From: an uncultured Paracoccaceae bacterium
Lineage (GTDB): Bacteria > Pseudomonadota > Alphaproteobacteria > Rhodobacterales > Rhodobacteraceae
Reading direction: 5' to 3'
DNA: 64,000 nucleotides
Assembly: GCA_947500005.1 (NCBI GenBank)
Contig: CANMQJ010000001.1
Location: 124,001-188,000, forward strand
How positions within the stretch are numbered: position 1 is the first letter of the stretch; every line of letters begins with the position of its first letter. The notes beneath the pieces were generated by a model. It had not been told where the DNA came from, ran no database searches, and saw only the letters and a list, made by a program, of their open reading frames with translations. Below are positions 28,270 through 36,924 of this stretch, one piece after another. A program made the position numbers and the translations under genes.

Positions 28270-29094
28270 CTAATCGCCGTCGTCGAGATAGCGTGGTTCC
28301 AGCACGATGACTGTGGGCCGGTCGGGCAGCGTGCGCAGCGATACCTCGACCGAATTGGCGCCTTCACGGATGACGGCGAAATCCTGGGAGATTCCGTCGA
28401 GAAATGCGTTGAGCGAAAAGCCCGAGAACCAGTGCATCGGGATCACGATGGAGGATTTCAGCCGGTTCAGCGTGGCGATCATCTCGGGCAATGGCATGGT
28501 GGTGCCGCCATCGACCGCCGCCATCACCACGTCGAGCCGGCCGAGAGCGGCGAATTGCGCGTCGTCAGGGACATGGTGCAGGTGTCCGAGATGGCCGATG
28601 CAAAGACCCTCGACCTCGAAGACGAAAATCGAATTGCCCTCGCGCTCAACCCCGGAAAAGGAAGAGCGGATGTCGGTCGAGACATTGCGCACCAGCATCT
28701 CGCCCAGATCGAGGTAGTGGTCGATCCCCTCGCCGAACGCGCCCCATCCCGGCAGCACATGGGGGATGCGCGGATCGGGATTCGCGGTCCAGTGGGTGCC
28801 GTGGGCGTGGTTCATGGTCACCACGTCGGGGAAGAAATCGGTGGTGCCGAGGAAGCCGGTGTAATCGGTCACCGCCGAAAGCCCGCCGGGCGTTTGCAGC
28901 AGAAAGCTTGCATGGGAGATATAGCTGATGCGCACCGAGTAATCGGGCAGAGGCGCCTGCCAGCTGGCCTTGTGAAGATATTCGATGCCCGGCGCCGCAT
29001 CGGCGATGGCGATGCAATGGCTCGGGCGGCGCTCCTGCGCGGAGGACTGAACGGCGAAAAGGATGAGGCAGAACGCCAGAACAATGTGTCTCAT
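28270..29094 (-). CDS. Exported metallo-beta-lactamase-fold hydrolase
   Basis: This 274-residue protein has a signal peptide (MRHIVLAFCLILFAVQSSA-Q), so it is periplasmic. The body resembles UlaG-like metal-dependent hydrolases: ISYISHASFLLQTPGG near residue 55, then VVTMNHAHGTHW in place of the usual HxHxDH, LCIGHLGHLHHVPDD near 167, and VIPMHWFSG near 220. The substrate is unknown. The HAHGTHW motif replaces the usual second Asp-His, so metal binding may be altered. It is followed by the FAD-linked oxidase gene in the same orientation. Confidence 0.82.
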   Translation of the reverse strand: MRHIVLAFCLILFAVQSSAQERRPSHCIAIADAAPGIEYLHKASWQAPLPDYSVRISYISHASFLLQTPGGLSAVTDYTGFLGTTDFFPDVVTMNHAHGTHWTANPDPRIPHVLPGWGAFGEGIDHYLDLGEMLVRNVSTDIRSSFSGVEREGNSIFVFEVEGLCIGHLGHLHHVPDDAQFAALGRLDVVMAAVDGGTTMPLPEMIATLNRLKSSIVIPMHWFSGFSLNAFLDGISQDFAVIREGANSVEVSLRTLPDRPTVIVLEPRYLDDGD

Positions 29095-29157
29095 GACGCA
29101 CAGTTTAGGACGGGCGCTCGCAAAGTCACGTTGCGTAAACGCGGAAATTTTCGGCGT

Positions 29158-29745
29158 TCAGATCTGCCCTTCGACCCGTCCACGGCGATCCGAGCGCAGG
29201 CAGGCATAAAGAACATGCGTCCGCCAGCGTCCGTCGATCTGAAGGTAGCTTTGCGCGACGCCCTCATACTTGAAGCCGGAGCGTTCGAGCAGCCCGCGCG
29301 AGGCGCGGTTTTCCGGCAGGCAGGCGGCCTCGATCCGGCTGAGATCCATGCGGGTGAAGGCGTGGTGGACAACCGCGCCGATCGCCTCGCGCATGTAGCC
29401 CTGCCGCGCGAAGGCCTGCCCCGTCCAGTAGCCCAGTGTTCCGGCCTGGGCGGGACCGCGGCGGATGTTGTCAAGGGTGATTGCGCCCACCAGCATCTCG
29501 TCGGCGCGGCGGAACAGGAAGAGCGGCACCGCCGTGCCGCCGGCCACCGAGCGTTGCGCCCAGTAGACCCGGTTGGCGAAAGCCTTGCGCGTGAGGTGAT
29601 CCGAGGCCCAGCTGGGCTCCCACGGGGTCAGAAAGCCCCGGGAGGATTGGCGCAGGGCGGCCCATTCGCGGAAATCGGAATGCACGGGCGGGCGCAAGCT
29701 GAGCCGCTCGGTTTCGAGTTTCAGCTTGCGCCTGCCCAGAAGCAT
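29158..29745 (-). CDS. GNAT (RimJ/RimL-type) N-acetyltransferase
   Basis: This acetyl-CoA-dependent acetyltransferase has 195 residues. The RimJ/L-type layout is visible: LETERLSLRPPVHSDFREWAAL at the N-terminus, GTLGYWTGQAFARQGYMREAI near residues 103-123 containing the acetyl-CoA loop, and ENRASRGLLERSGFKYEGV near 145-165. Ribosomal-protein or small-molecule acetylation is possible; the substrate cannot be read from sequence. Its ATG overlaps the stop codon of the M16 peptidase gene (TAATG), so it is the last gene of the thrC operon. Confidence 0.9.
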   Translation of the reverse strand: MLLGRRKLKLETERLSLRPPVHSDFREWAALRQSSRGFLTPWEPSWASDHLTRKAFANRVYWAQRSVAGGTAVPLFLFRRADEMLVGAITLDNIRRGPAQAGTLGYWTGQAFARQGYMREAIGAVVHHAFTRMDLSRIEAACLPENRASRGLLERSGFKYEGVAQSYLQIDGRWRTHVLYACLRSDRRGRVEGQI

Positions 29746-31007
29746 TATGCCGCGCGCCTCTCCTGCAATTGCGCGAGGCTGGGGGCGCCGCCGACCGGGC
29801 CGTAAAGGGCGAGCGCGGCAGGCGCCTTGACGGCCATCTCCTCGGCGAAGCCCAGCACCTCGGCGGTGGTGACCGCGTCGATGCGGGCGACGGTTTCCTC
29901 GAGCGCGGGAACCTTGCCCCAGATCTCGACCAGCCGCGCCAGCCGCTCGGCGCGGTTCGAGGGACTTTCGAGCCCCATCAGCAGCCCCGCCTTCATCTGG
30001 GCGCGGGCGCGGTCGATTTCGGCGTCGGTCATGTCCTCGGCGGCGCGCTTCATCTCGTCGATGGTGATGCCCGCAAGTTCGGAGACCTGCCCCGCACTCG
30101 TTCCGGCATAGATGGTGGTCGACCCGGTATCGGCATAGGCGCCGGTCTGGGCGAAGATCGTGTAGCACAGGCCGCGCTGCTCGCGCACCTGCTGGAACAG
30201 GCGCGATGACATGCTGCCCCCAAGCGCGCTGGCATAGATCTGCGCGGTATAGATTGCGTCGTCGCGATAGCCCGGCCCTTCCAGAGCCAGCGCGAAATGG
30301 GCCTGTTCCAGGTCGCGTTCGCGCCGCATCTCGCCGCCGGTGAAGCGGGCGGCATCGTAGACCAGCCCGCGGCGGGGGACGAGATGGTCGAAATGGCCCT
30401 CGACCAGTTTCACCAGCGCGTCGTGATCGACGGCACCGGCAGCGGAGATTATCAACTGCTCGGGGCCGTAATGCTCGGATACGAAGGCCGAGAGATCCTC
30501 GCGCGTGAAGGCGCTGACCCGTTCCGAGGGCCCGAGGATGGTGCGGCCCAGCGGCTGGTCGCGATAGCTTTCCTCCTGCAGCCAGTCGAAGATGATGTCG
30601 TCGGGCGTGTCGTTGGCCTGGCCGATCTCCTGCAGGATGACGCCGCGCTCCACCTCGATCTCGCGCGGGTCGAACACGGGGTTGAGCACGATGTCGGCGA
30701 TGACGTCGAGGGCAAGCGGCACGTCCTCGCCCAGCACGCGGGCGTAATAGGCCGTCACCTCGCGGCTGGTATAGGCGTTGATGTAGCCGCCCACATCCTC
30801 GATCGCCTCGGCGATCTCGAGGGATGAACGGCGCTTGGTGCCCTTGAAGGCCATGTGCTCGAGAAAATGGGCGATCCCGTTCTGCTCGACCCGCTCATGC
30901 CGGCCACCGGCGGTAACCCAGATGCCGATGGCGGTGGATTGCAGGCCGGGCATGTGCTCGCTCACGATGCGGACACCGTTGGCGAGTTGGTCTTGTTGAA
31001 CTGTCAA
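29745..31007 (-). CDS. M16 family zinc peptidase (processing-peptidase-like)
   Basis: This 420-residue metallopeptidase resembles the beta subunit of mitochondrial processing peptidase and Bacillus YmxG. The inverted zinc motif HFLEH is at residues 47-51, with the downstream Glu in the EVTAYYARVLGEDVPLAL region. The C-terminal half has the inactive repeat (GLCYTIFAQTGAYADTGS). It is probably cytoplasmic; no signal peptide is visible. It overlaps the end of thrC by four bases, a thrC-peptidase-GNAT order I recall from related genomes. Confidence 0.93.
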   Translation of the reverse strand: MTVQQDQLANGVRIVSEHMPGLQSTAIGIWVTAGGRHERVEQNGIAHFLEHMAFKGTKRRSSLEIAEAIEDVGGYINAYTSREVTAYYARVLGEDVPLALDVIADIVLNPVFDPREIEVERGVILQEIGQANDTPDDIIFDWLQEESYRDQPLGRTILGPSERVSAFTREDLSAFVSEHYGPEQLIISAAGAVDHDALVKLVEGHFDHLVPRRGLVYDAARFTGGEMRRERDLEQAHFALALEGPGYRDDAIYTAQIYASALGGSMSSRLFQQVREQRGLCYTIFAQTGAYADTGSTTIYAGTSAGQVSELAGITIDEMKRAAEDMTDAEIDRARAQMKAGLLMGLESPSNRAERLARLVEIWGKVPALEETVARIDAVTTAEVLGFAEEMAVKAPAALALYGPVGGAPSLAQLQERRAA

Positions 31008-32410
31008 CTGGCGATATGCCTCTTAATATGGGTCTCGATTGCGGCCAGGTCGTTCTCGACCCGGCTCAGGCGTTCCGGCATGTCATACAGTCCCGACATG
31101 CGGGATGGAAGAGGCGGATGCACGCCGCTGGCCTCTTCCACGGCAGCCGGGAACTTGGCCGGGTGAGCGGTGGCCAGAGTGATCATCGGCACGCGCAGGG
31201 TCGCCTCGTCGGCGGTCTTAAGCACGTCCTCGGCGACCTTCACGCCCACCGCGCTGTGCGGGCAGAGCAGCTCTCCGGTGGCGGCCAGGGTGGACCTGAT
31301 GGTGGCGAGTGTCTCCTCCTCGGAGGCGCGGCCGGAGGAGAAGGTTTCGCGCAGGGATTCCATCGCGCCCTGGCTGACATCGAAACCGCCCGTGGACAGC
31401 TCCTCCATCAGTTGAGCCACCGCGCGGCCATCCTCGCCATAGGCGTAATAAAGCGCGCGTTCGAAGTTGGAGGAGACCTGGATATCCATCGACGGGCTGA
31501 TCGAGGGGATCGTCGCGCCCTTGTGATAGCCCTGCCCCGACAGGCAGCGGTGCAGGATGTCGTTCTGGTTCGTTGCCACGACCAGCCGGTCGATGGGCAG
31601 ACCCATCCGCTTGGCGAGGTAGCCCGCGAAGATGTCGCCGAAATTGCCGGTGGGCACGGTAAAGCTGACCGGGCGGTGCGGCGCCCCCAGCGCCACGGCG
31701 GAGGTGAAGTAATAGACCACCTGCGCCAGCACGCGGGCGAAGTTGATGGAGTTCACGCCCGCCAGCCGCACCTCGTCGCGGAAGGGGAAATCGTTGAACA
31801 TGTCTTTCACCCGCGCCTGGCAGTCGTCGAAATCGCCTTCGAGCGCGAGGGCGTGGACATTGGCATCGTCCGGCGTCGTCATCTGGCGGCGCTGCACCTC
31901 GCTGACGCGGCCATGCGGGAAGAGGATGAAGACGTTGACGGCATCGAGCCCGCGAAACGCCTCGATCGCGGCGGATCCGGTATCGCCCGAGGTGGCACCG
32001 ACGATGGTGACGCTCTCGCCCCGGCGTGTCAGCGCGGCCTCGAACATCTGGCCGATCAGCTGCATCGCGAAATCCTTGAAGGCAAGCGTCGGCCCGTGGA
32101 ACAGCTCCAGCAGGAAATGGCCCTCGCCCAGCTGCCTCAGCGGCGCGCGGGCGGCGTGGCCGAAGCCCTCGTAGGCGCGGGCGATGATGGCGCGGAATTC
32201 GTCATCGGTGAAGGTGTCGCCGATATAGGGGCGCATCACGCGAAACGCGACCTCCTCGTAGGACAGCCCCGCCAGCGCGGCGATCTCGGCCTGGCTCATC
32301 TGCGGGATCTCGGCGGGCAGGTAGAGGCCGCCATCGCGGGCGAGCCCCGTCAGCATCGCCTCTTCAAAATTCAGTTCGGGCGCCTGCCCGCGGGTTGAGA
32401 TGTATTTCAT
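31004..32410 (-). CDS. thrC: Threonine synthase
   Basis: ThrC converts O-phospho-L-homoserine to L-threonine with PLP. The 468-residue protein is of the longer proteobacterial/fungal type. It starts MKYISTRGQAPELNFEEA, carries the PLP Lys in LAFKDFAMQLIG at residue 112, GATSGDTGSAAIEAF near 159 for phosphate binding, and VPTGNFGDIFAGYLAKRMG near 270. It ends four bases into the M16 peptidase gene. SURF1 lies immediately upstream. Confidence 0.97.
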   Translation of the reverse strand: MKYISTRGQAPELNFEEAMLTGLARDGGLYLPAEIPQMSQAEIAALAGLSYEEVAFRVMRPYIGDTFTDDEFRAIIARAYEGFGHAARAPLRQLGEGHFLLELFHGPTLAFKDFAMQLIGQMFEAALTRRGESVTIVGATSGDTGSAAIEAFRGLDAVNVFILFPHGRVSEVQRRQMTTPDDANVHALALEGDFDDCQARVKDMFNDFPFRDEVRLAGVNSINFARVLAQVVYYFTSAVALGAPHRPVSFTVPTGNFGDIFAGYLAKRMGLPIDRLVVATNQNDILHRCLSGQGYHKGATIPSISPSMDIQVSSNFERALYYAYGEDGRAVAQLMEELSTGGFDVSQGAMESLRETFSSGRASEEETLATIRSTLAATGELLCPHSAVGVKVAEDVLKTADEATLRVPMITLATAHPAKFPAAVEEASGVHPPLPSRMSGLYDMPERLSRVENDLAAIETHIKRHIAS

Positions 32411-32413
32411 GCC

Positions 32414-33073
32414 TCAGCTCCTGGCTCGGGCGCTTCCACGCCACAGGAAGATCCCGGTCATGCCTGCCCAGACGAGGGCGAGGCCGTACCAGGTGATCGC
32501 GTAATGCAGGTGATCGTTGGGGATGCCGGCGGTATCGACGGGCAGCGGGGTCACGCCGGGATCGGTCCGGCTGCGGGCCACCAGCAGCAGTGGCTCGGTC
32601 CCGAGCGCGGCGGCCATGGCCTCGACGTCGCGGGCGAACCAGATGTTGCGGCCCGTCTCGGGCTCGGGGGTGAAGCCGTCGATCTCGTCGGGCCAGTGGA
32701 GATTGCCGGCAACGGTCATGGGGCCGGTTTCCCGGACGGTTTCCTTGTCCTCGGTCGGGACAAAGCCTCGGTCGACGAGGATGGTTCGATCGCCGGTCCG
32801 GAAGGGCGCGATGATGCGATAGCCGGCACCGATCCTCTTGCGGGAGACGAGGACATGCAGTTCGGGCGCAAGCATTTCGCCCGCGACCTCGACCGGCAGG
32901 TAGCGGTCGGCCGACGGGTCGGGATCGTCGGGAAGCGTTGCGGGCGCGGCGGAGATGCGCGCCTCGATATCGGCGAGCAACGCCTCCTTCCAGGCCAGGC
33001 GCTGCACCTGCCAGGTCCCGAGGGCGATCAGGACGGCGAGGCCGATGATAAGGAGAAAGAGCGTGCGTCGCAT
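32414..33073 (-). CDS. SURF1 family cytochrome oxidase assembly protein
   Basis: SURF1 helps insert heme a into subunit I of aa3-type oxidases. The protein of about 219 residues has one N-terminal membrane helix (LFLLIIGLAVLIALGTWQVQRLAWK), with the conserved LGTWQVQRL motif. A second helix lies at the C-terminus (HLHYAITWYGLALVWAGMTGIFLW, containing the typical H-x-x-YA-x-x-WY motif), and a periplasmic domain lies between. Start ATG 33073 or a TTG seven codons earlier are both possible; neither has a clear ribosome site. It lies just downstream of ctaE, after a strong terminator. Confidence 0.92.
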   Translation of the reverse strand: MRRTLFLLIIGLAVLIALGTWQVQRLAWKEALLADIEARISAAPATLPDDPDPSADRYLPVEVAGEMLAPELHVLVSRKRIGAGYRIIAPFRTGDRTILVDRGFVPTEDKETVRETGPMTVAGNLHWPDEIDGFTPEPETGRNIWFARDVEAMAAALGTEPLLLVARSRTDPGVTPLPVDTAGIPNDHLHYAITWYGLALVWAGMTGIFLWRGSARARS

Positions 33074-33213
33074 GGCGTGGGTCGCTTGGTTCAACTGGAT
33101 GCCTTACGACCACGCGCGGGGCGCCATTGCAAGGCCGGGATTGTCCGGGTGTCAATCTGCCCTTGCGACGGTCCGGCACAAGATCGCGCGGCAGAATGCC
33201 AATCCGAAAAATG

Positions 33214-33242
33214 CGAAAGCGCGCGGGAGCCGCGCGCTTTCG
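33214..33242 (-). terminator. Rho-independent terminator after ctaE
   Basis: A perfect 13-base stem (CGAAAGCGCGCGG and CCGCGCGCTTTCG) has a three-base loop. Read leftward it is followed by CATTTTTC, giving a T run. It lies 32 bases past the ctaE stop and separates the oxidase operon from SURF1-thrC. Confidence 0.85.
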
Positions 33243-33273
33243 GTAGTCTGCTTGGGCCGTCAGGCCGCGCGGA

Positions 33274-34095
33274 TCAGTGCGCCCCGGGCATCGTGCTGAC
33301 GCCCCAGATGTAGACGGCGAAGAAGAGGAAGAGCCACACCACGTCGACGAAGTGCCAGTACCAGGCCGCGGCTTCGAAGCCCACATGCTTCTCCGGGGTG
33401 AAATCGCCGCGGATGGCGCGGATGAGGCAGACGAGCAGGAAGATCGTCCCGATGATCACATGCGCACCATGAAAGCCGGTGGCCATGAAGAAGTTCGAGA
33501 AGAACTGGTCGCCGCCAAATTCCCAGCCCTGATAGAGCAGGTAGGAATATTCATAGCCCTGCAACACGGTAAAGAGCACGCCCAGGACCACCGCGATGGC
33601 CAGACCGCTGATCAGCGCCTTGCGGTCGTTCTCGTGCACCAGCGCATGGTGCGCCCAGGTCACCGCGCAGCCCGAAAGCAGCAGGATCAGGGTATTGATC
33701 AGCGGCAGGTGGAAGGCATCGACGTGATAGATCTCGGGCCGCGCGTAGAGGGTGCCTTCATAGCTGTCCATGGGATACATGGCGTGTTTGAAGAACGACC
33801 AGAACCAGGCGAAGAAGAACATCACCTCGGACATGATGAAGAGGATGAAGCCATAGCGCAGGCCGATGCGCACCACAGGGGTGTGATCGCCGACATGGCT
33901 TTCGCGGACCACCTCGGCCCACCAGCCGAACATGGTGTAGAGAACGGCGGCAAGGCCGATCCAGAACATCCAGGGGGTGACGCCGTGCATCCAGAGCACC
34001 GCCCCGAAGAGCATGACAAAGCCGCCAATGGCACCCAACAGGGGCCAGATCGACGGGCTCAGGATATGATAATCGTGGTTCTTAGCATGTGCCAT
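33274..34095 (-). CDS. ctaE: Cytochrome c oxidase subunit III
   Basis: This is subunit III of the aa3-type oxidase, an inner-membrane protein of 273 residues with seven helices. Family marks are [20 protein letters not shown] at the N-terminus, [35 protein letters not shown] (containing the helix III Glu), and the end [26 protein letters not shown]. It is the last gene of the ctaC-ctaB-small ORF-ctaG-ctaE cluster, 22 bases after ctaG. Subunit I (ctaD) is not in the window. Confidence 0.97.
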   Translation of the reverse strand: MAHAKNHDYHILSPSIWPLLGAIGGFVMLFGAVLWMHGVTPWMFWIGLAAVLYTMFGWWAEVVRESHVGDHTPVVRIGLRYGFILFIMSEVMFFFAWFWSFFKHAMYPMDSYEGTLYARPEIYHVDAFHLPLINTLILLLSGCAVTWAHHALVHENDRKALISGLAIAVVLGVLFTVLQGYEYSYLLYQGWEFGGDQFFSNFFMATGFHGAHVIIGTIFLLVCLIRAIRGDFTPEKHVGFEAAAWYWHFVDVVWLFLFFAVYIWGVSTMPGAH

Positions 34096-34117
34096 CAGCG
34101 TCCCTCACCTACAGGCA

Positions 34118-34693
34118 TTAGTTCGTGTTTGTATCCGCCTGCGCATCGAGGGCGGCATAGCCCTCGGGCAGGTCGATTTCGTAGAACGTATAAGACAGGG
34201 TGATCGTGTGCACGAATTTCCCGTCCCTGTCCTCGACGATTTCGGGGTCGACGAAGAAGGTAACCGGCATCTGCACCCGCTCTCCCGGTTCGAGCACCTG
34301 CTCGGTAAAGCAGAAGCACGCAATCTTGTCGAAGAACGCGCCGGCCGCATAGGGCGTCACGTTGTAGGAGGCCTGCCCCGCGACGGGGCGGTCGGTCGGG
34401 TTGTAGGCCTCGTAGAAAGCCAGCCCCGTTTCCCCGATGCGTAGCTCCATCTCGCGTTGGACGGGCGTGAACTCCCACGGCATTCCGCGTTCCTTGGAGG
34501 CGTCGAAGCGAACCTTGATCGTCTTGTCGAGGATCCGCTCGGAACCGGCCTCGGCGGTCCCGGTCACGCCGCCGAACCCCGTGACCCGACAAAAGAGGTC
34601 GTAAAGCGGCACCGACGCCCAGGCGAGCGCGCCCATCACCACCACCACGCCGATGGTTTGCAGAACGGTCTTTTTCGGTCCTTCGATCGCCAT
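34118..34693 (-). CDS. ctaG: Cytochrome c oxidase assembly protein CtaG (Cox11-like)
   Basis: CtaG delivers copper to the CuB site of subunit I. The 191-residue protein has one N-terminal membrane helix (TIGVVVVMGALAWASVPLYDLFCRVTGFGG), with the PLYxLFC motif carrying the first copper Cys. The periplasmic domain contains the paired-Cys copper motif KIACFCFTEQ near residue 125, and VTFFVDPEIVED. Its ATG overlaps the stop codon of the upstream 53-codon gene (TGATG). Confidence 0.96.
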   Translation of the reverse strand: MAIEGPKKTVLQTIGVVVVMGALAWASVPLYDLFCRVTGFGGVTGTAEAGSERILDKTIKVRFDASKERGMPWEFTPVQREMELRIGETGLAFYEAYNPTDRPVAGQASYNVTPYAAGAFFDKIACFCFTEQVLEPGERVQMPVTFFVDPEIVEDRDGKFVHTITLSYTFYEIDLPEGYAALDAQADTNTN

Positions 34694-34854
34694 CAGCTGC
34701 CGTCTCCCTGGTGCGGGGGCTCGAAGCCGCCTTCGCTGACCTTGACGATGGTCAGGCCGAACATCAGAGCGATGAAACCCGCCAGAACGAGCGCCACGCC
34801 GAGGTTCCGGCCAAAGCGGCGCTGGTGAAGCTCATGTGTCTTGCGCAGGCTCAT
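34693..34854 (-). CDS. Small membrane protein of the oxidase cluster (CoxF-like)
   Basis: This 53-codon gene fits exactly between ctaB and ctaG, overlapping ctaB by four bases (ATGA) and ctaG by one (TGATG), which strongly supports translation. The protein has a basic start (MSLRKTHELHQRRFGRN), one membrane helix (LGVALVLAGFIALMFGLTIV), and a short polar tail. Size and position recall CoxF, the small protein of the rhizobial coxBAFC cluster, but I infer this from layout and not from a similarity score. It probably stabilises or assists assembly of the aa3 oxidase. Confidence 0.8.
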   Translation of the reverse strand: MSLRKTHELHQRRFGRNLGVALVLAGFIALMFGLTIVKVSEGGFEPPHQGDGS

Positions 34855-35795
34855 GCCCAACCTCCCAGGCCATAGACCTTGAGCACCGCTTCGGCGAGGA
34901 TCGCGCCGAAGTGAAGGAAAAGATAGAGCAGCGACAGCTTGAAGAAGGCGCGTTCGACCTGGAAATTGTCAGACTCGCTGTCCGCCTCGTCGCGCCACGA
35001 AATCTTCCACGCGCCATGCAGGAACAACGCGTTGAGCACAAGCGACACGGACAGGTAGACCGGCCCGCCGATGCCCGAGAAGGCGGTGCCCAAGGCGAGG
35101 ACCGCCAGCAGCACCGTATAGACGAGGATATGAATGCGCGTCGCGCGGCGGCCGTGGGTCACGGTCAGCATCGGAACACCGGCGTCGTCGTAGTCGGAGC
35201 GCATGAACAGAGCCAGGGCCCAGAAATGCGGCGGCGTCCACATGAAGGTCAGTGCGAACATGAGCCAAGGCTCGACCGACATGGTGCCTGTCGCGGCGAT
35301 CCAGCCGATCACCGGCGGGAAAGCCCCCGCCGCGCCGCCGATCACGATGTTCTGCGGCGTGCTCCGTTTGAGCCACATCGTGTAGATCACGACGTAGAAA
35401 AAGATGGTGAAGGCCAGCATCGCCCCTGCGGCGATATTGGTGGCGAGTGCCAGCATCACGACCGAGAAGCCCGACAGCGCAAGACCCAGCGCCAGCGCCT
35501 CGCCAGCCTGCACTTTCCCCGCAGGTACAGGGCGTGACTTCGTGCGCTTCATCACGCGGTCTATATCGGCGTCATACCACATGTTGAGCGCGCCCGACGC
35601 GCCGCCGCCAATGGCGATGAAGAGAATCGCGGCGAAGCCGATCAGGGGGTGCACGCCTACTGGCGCGGCCAGCAGGCCCACCAGCGCGGTGAACACGACA
35701 AGCGACATCACGCGCGGCTTGAGCAGGGCGAAATAGTCGCCGAAACTCGCCTCGTCCTCGCGGATCGTGCTGGCATTGATGCTTGCGTCGCTCAT
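34851..35795 (-). CDS. ctaB: Protoheme IX farnesyltransferase (heme O synthase)
   Basis: CtaB (CyoE) attaches a farnesyl group to heme b to make heme O, precursor of heme a. The 314-residue protein is a polytopic UbiA-type prenyltransferase with about nine helices. It shows GDYFALLKPRVMSLVVFTALVG near residue 20 and the two Asp motifs NMWYDADIDRVMKRTKSRP and YDDAGVPML. I chose ATG 35795, preceded by GAGGAAG. An extended hairpin repeat sits just upstream of this ribosome site. Confidence 0.96.
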   Translation of the reverse strand: MSDASINASTIREDEASFGDYFALLKPRVMSLVVFTALVGLLAAPVGVHPLIGFAAILFIAIGGGASGALNMWYDADIDRVMKRTKSRPVPAGKVQAGEALALGLALSGFSVVMLALATNIAAGAMLAFTIFFYVVIYTMWLKRSTPQNIVIGGAAGAFPPVIGWIAATGTMSVEPWLMFALTFMWTPPHFWALALFMRSDYDDAGVPMLTVTHGRRATRIHILVYTVLLAVLALGTAFSGIGGPVYLSVSLVLNALFLHGAWKISWRDEADSESDNFQVERAFFKLSLLYLFLHFGAILAEAVLKVYGLGGWA

Positions 35796-35813
35796 CGTCT
35801 TCCTCGTGATGGC

Positions 35814-35869
35814 GGTGGGTTGAAAACCCACCCTATGGCCCGGGGGGGAGGGTGGATTTTCAACCCACC
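35814..35869. repeat. REP-like double hairpin between ctaC and ctaB
   Basis: Two 21-base arms (35814-35834 and 35849-35869) are inverted copies with one mismatch, separated by a 14-base loop rich in G. Each arm is itself a small dyad (GGTGGGTT-GAAA-ACCCACC on the left). The structure fills almost all of the 82 bases between ctaC and ctaB and ends three bases before the ctaB ribosome site. It resembles intergenic repeats seen in many proteobacteria. It may stabilise ctaC mRNA or reduce read-through into ctaB. Confidence 0.7.
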
Positions 35870-35877
35870 AACCGGGA

Positions 35878-36750
35878 TCAGTTCGCAGCTACCCGGTAGC
35901 TGCCCGGGGTGCCGGCATCGGCATATTCCGCGATGGCACCCTCGAGCCACTGGTCATAGACCTCCTGGCTCACGACCTTGACGGTGATCGGCATATAGGC
36001 GTGGTCCTTGCCGCACAGTTCCGAGCACTGGCCGAAATAGACGCCCTCGACCTCGGGCTTGAACCACAGTTCCGCCAGACGTCCGGGCACCGCATCCTGC
36101 TTCACCCCGAAGGCGGGAATGGTCCAGGAGTGGATCACGTCGGCGCCGGTCACCTGCATCACGATGGTCTTTCCGACGGGCACGACGACGGCGGTGTCGG
36201 TGGCCAGCAGGAACTCGTCCTCGGCATACCCGGCCTCGGTCAACTGCGCGCGCACGTCGTCGGTGAGAATCTTTTCGCCCCCGCCGATCATGAAGCTGTC
36301 GAAGGCGAAGCCGTGATCGACATATTCATAGCCCCAGTACCACTGGTAGCCGGTTACCTTGATGGTGATGTCGCCCTCGGGGATTTCCTGCTGCTTGAAG
36401 AGCACGGGCAGCGAGAAGGCGCCGATGAAGACGAGGATCAGAACGGGCCCGACCGTCCACATCACCTCGATCGGGGTGTAGTGCGAGAAGCTTGCCGGGT
36501 TCGGGTTCGCGCGGCGGTTGAAGCTCAGGATGCAGTAGAGAAGCAGGCCGCCCACCAGAATGCAGACCGCCGTGATGATCACCAGGATCAGCCCGTCGAG
36601 CGAGTGCAGATCCCGCGCCAGTTCGGTCGCGGCGGGCTGGAACCCCATTGCGCCGTTCTCGGGCTTGCCGATGGTGGGCAGTTCCTGCGCTGCGGCGGGC
36701 AGGCTCGAAAGGGCGGCGAGAAGCCCCGAAAGCGTCAAAGCGTACTTCAT
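35878..36750 (-). CDS. ctaC: Cytochrome c oxidase subunit II
   Basis: Subunit II accepts electrons from cytochrome c through its CuA centre. The 290-residue precursor has a signal peptide ([22 protein letters not shown]), two membrane helices ([20 protein letters not shown] and [17 protein letters not shown]), and a periplasmic CuA domain. The ligands lie in [10 protein letters not shown] and [16 protein letters not shown], complete with two Cys, two His, Glu and Met; the aromatic path [10 protein letters not shown] is present. I chose ATG 36750 with AGGA upstream. It heads the oxidase cluster, divergent from tldD. Confidence 0.97.
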   Translation of the reverse strand: MKYALTLSGLLAALSSLPAAAQELPTIGKPENGAMGFQPAATELARDLHSLDGLILVIITAVCILVGGLLLYCILSFNRRANPNPASFSHYTPIEVMWTVGPVLILVFIGAFSLPVLFKQQEIPEGDITIKVTGYQWYWGYEYVDHGFAFDSFMIGGGEKILTDDVRAQLTEAGYAEDEFLLATDTAVVVPVGKTIVMQVTGADVIHSWTIPAFGVKQDAVPGRLAELWFKPEVEGVYFGQCSELCGKDHAYMPITVKVVSQEVYDQWLEGAIAEYADAGTPGSYRVAAN

Positions 36751-36892
36751 TTTCTGTCCTGATCGGTTGATCTTTGCGTCCCAGCACGGGGGCATGAATC
36801 AAATCCGCTGCCTCCCGTTGTCTTTGGCTGCGTTAAAAATCATATTCCGAGGGTCAGATAAAGCGAAATGCTTGCGTCAAACAGACGCTATT

Positions 36893-36906
36893 TTGATCTG
36901 GATCAA
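36893..36906. promoter_or_regulatory. FNR/FnrL-type box between ctaC and tldD
   Basis: TTGAT-CTGG-ATCAA is a perfect match to the FNR-family consensus TTGAT-N4-ATCAA. It lies 18 bases before the tldD start and about 143 bases before the ctaC start. FnrL in Rhodobacter controls respiratory genes and lowers aa3-oxidase expression when oxygen is scarce, so this site could repress ctaC, tldD, or both. Binding is inferred from the match and the neighbouring gene. Confidence 0.7.
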
Positions 36907-36924
36907 GAAATGAAAGGCGCAACC

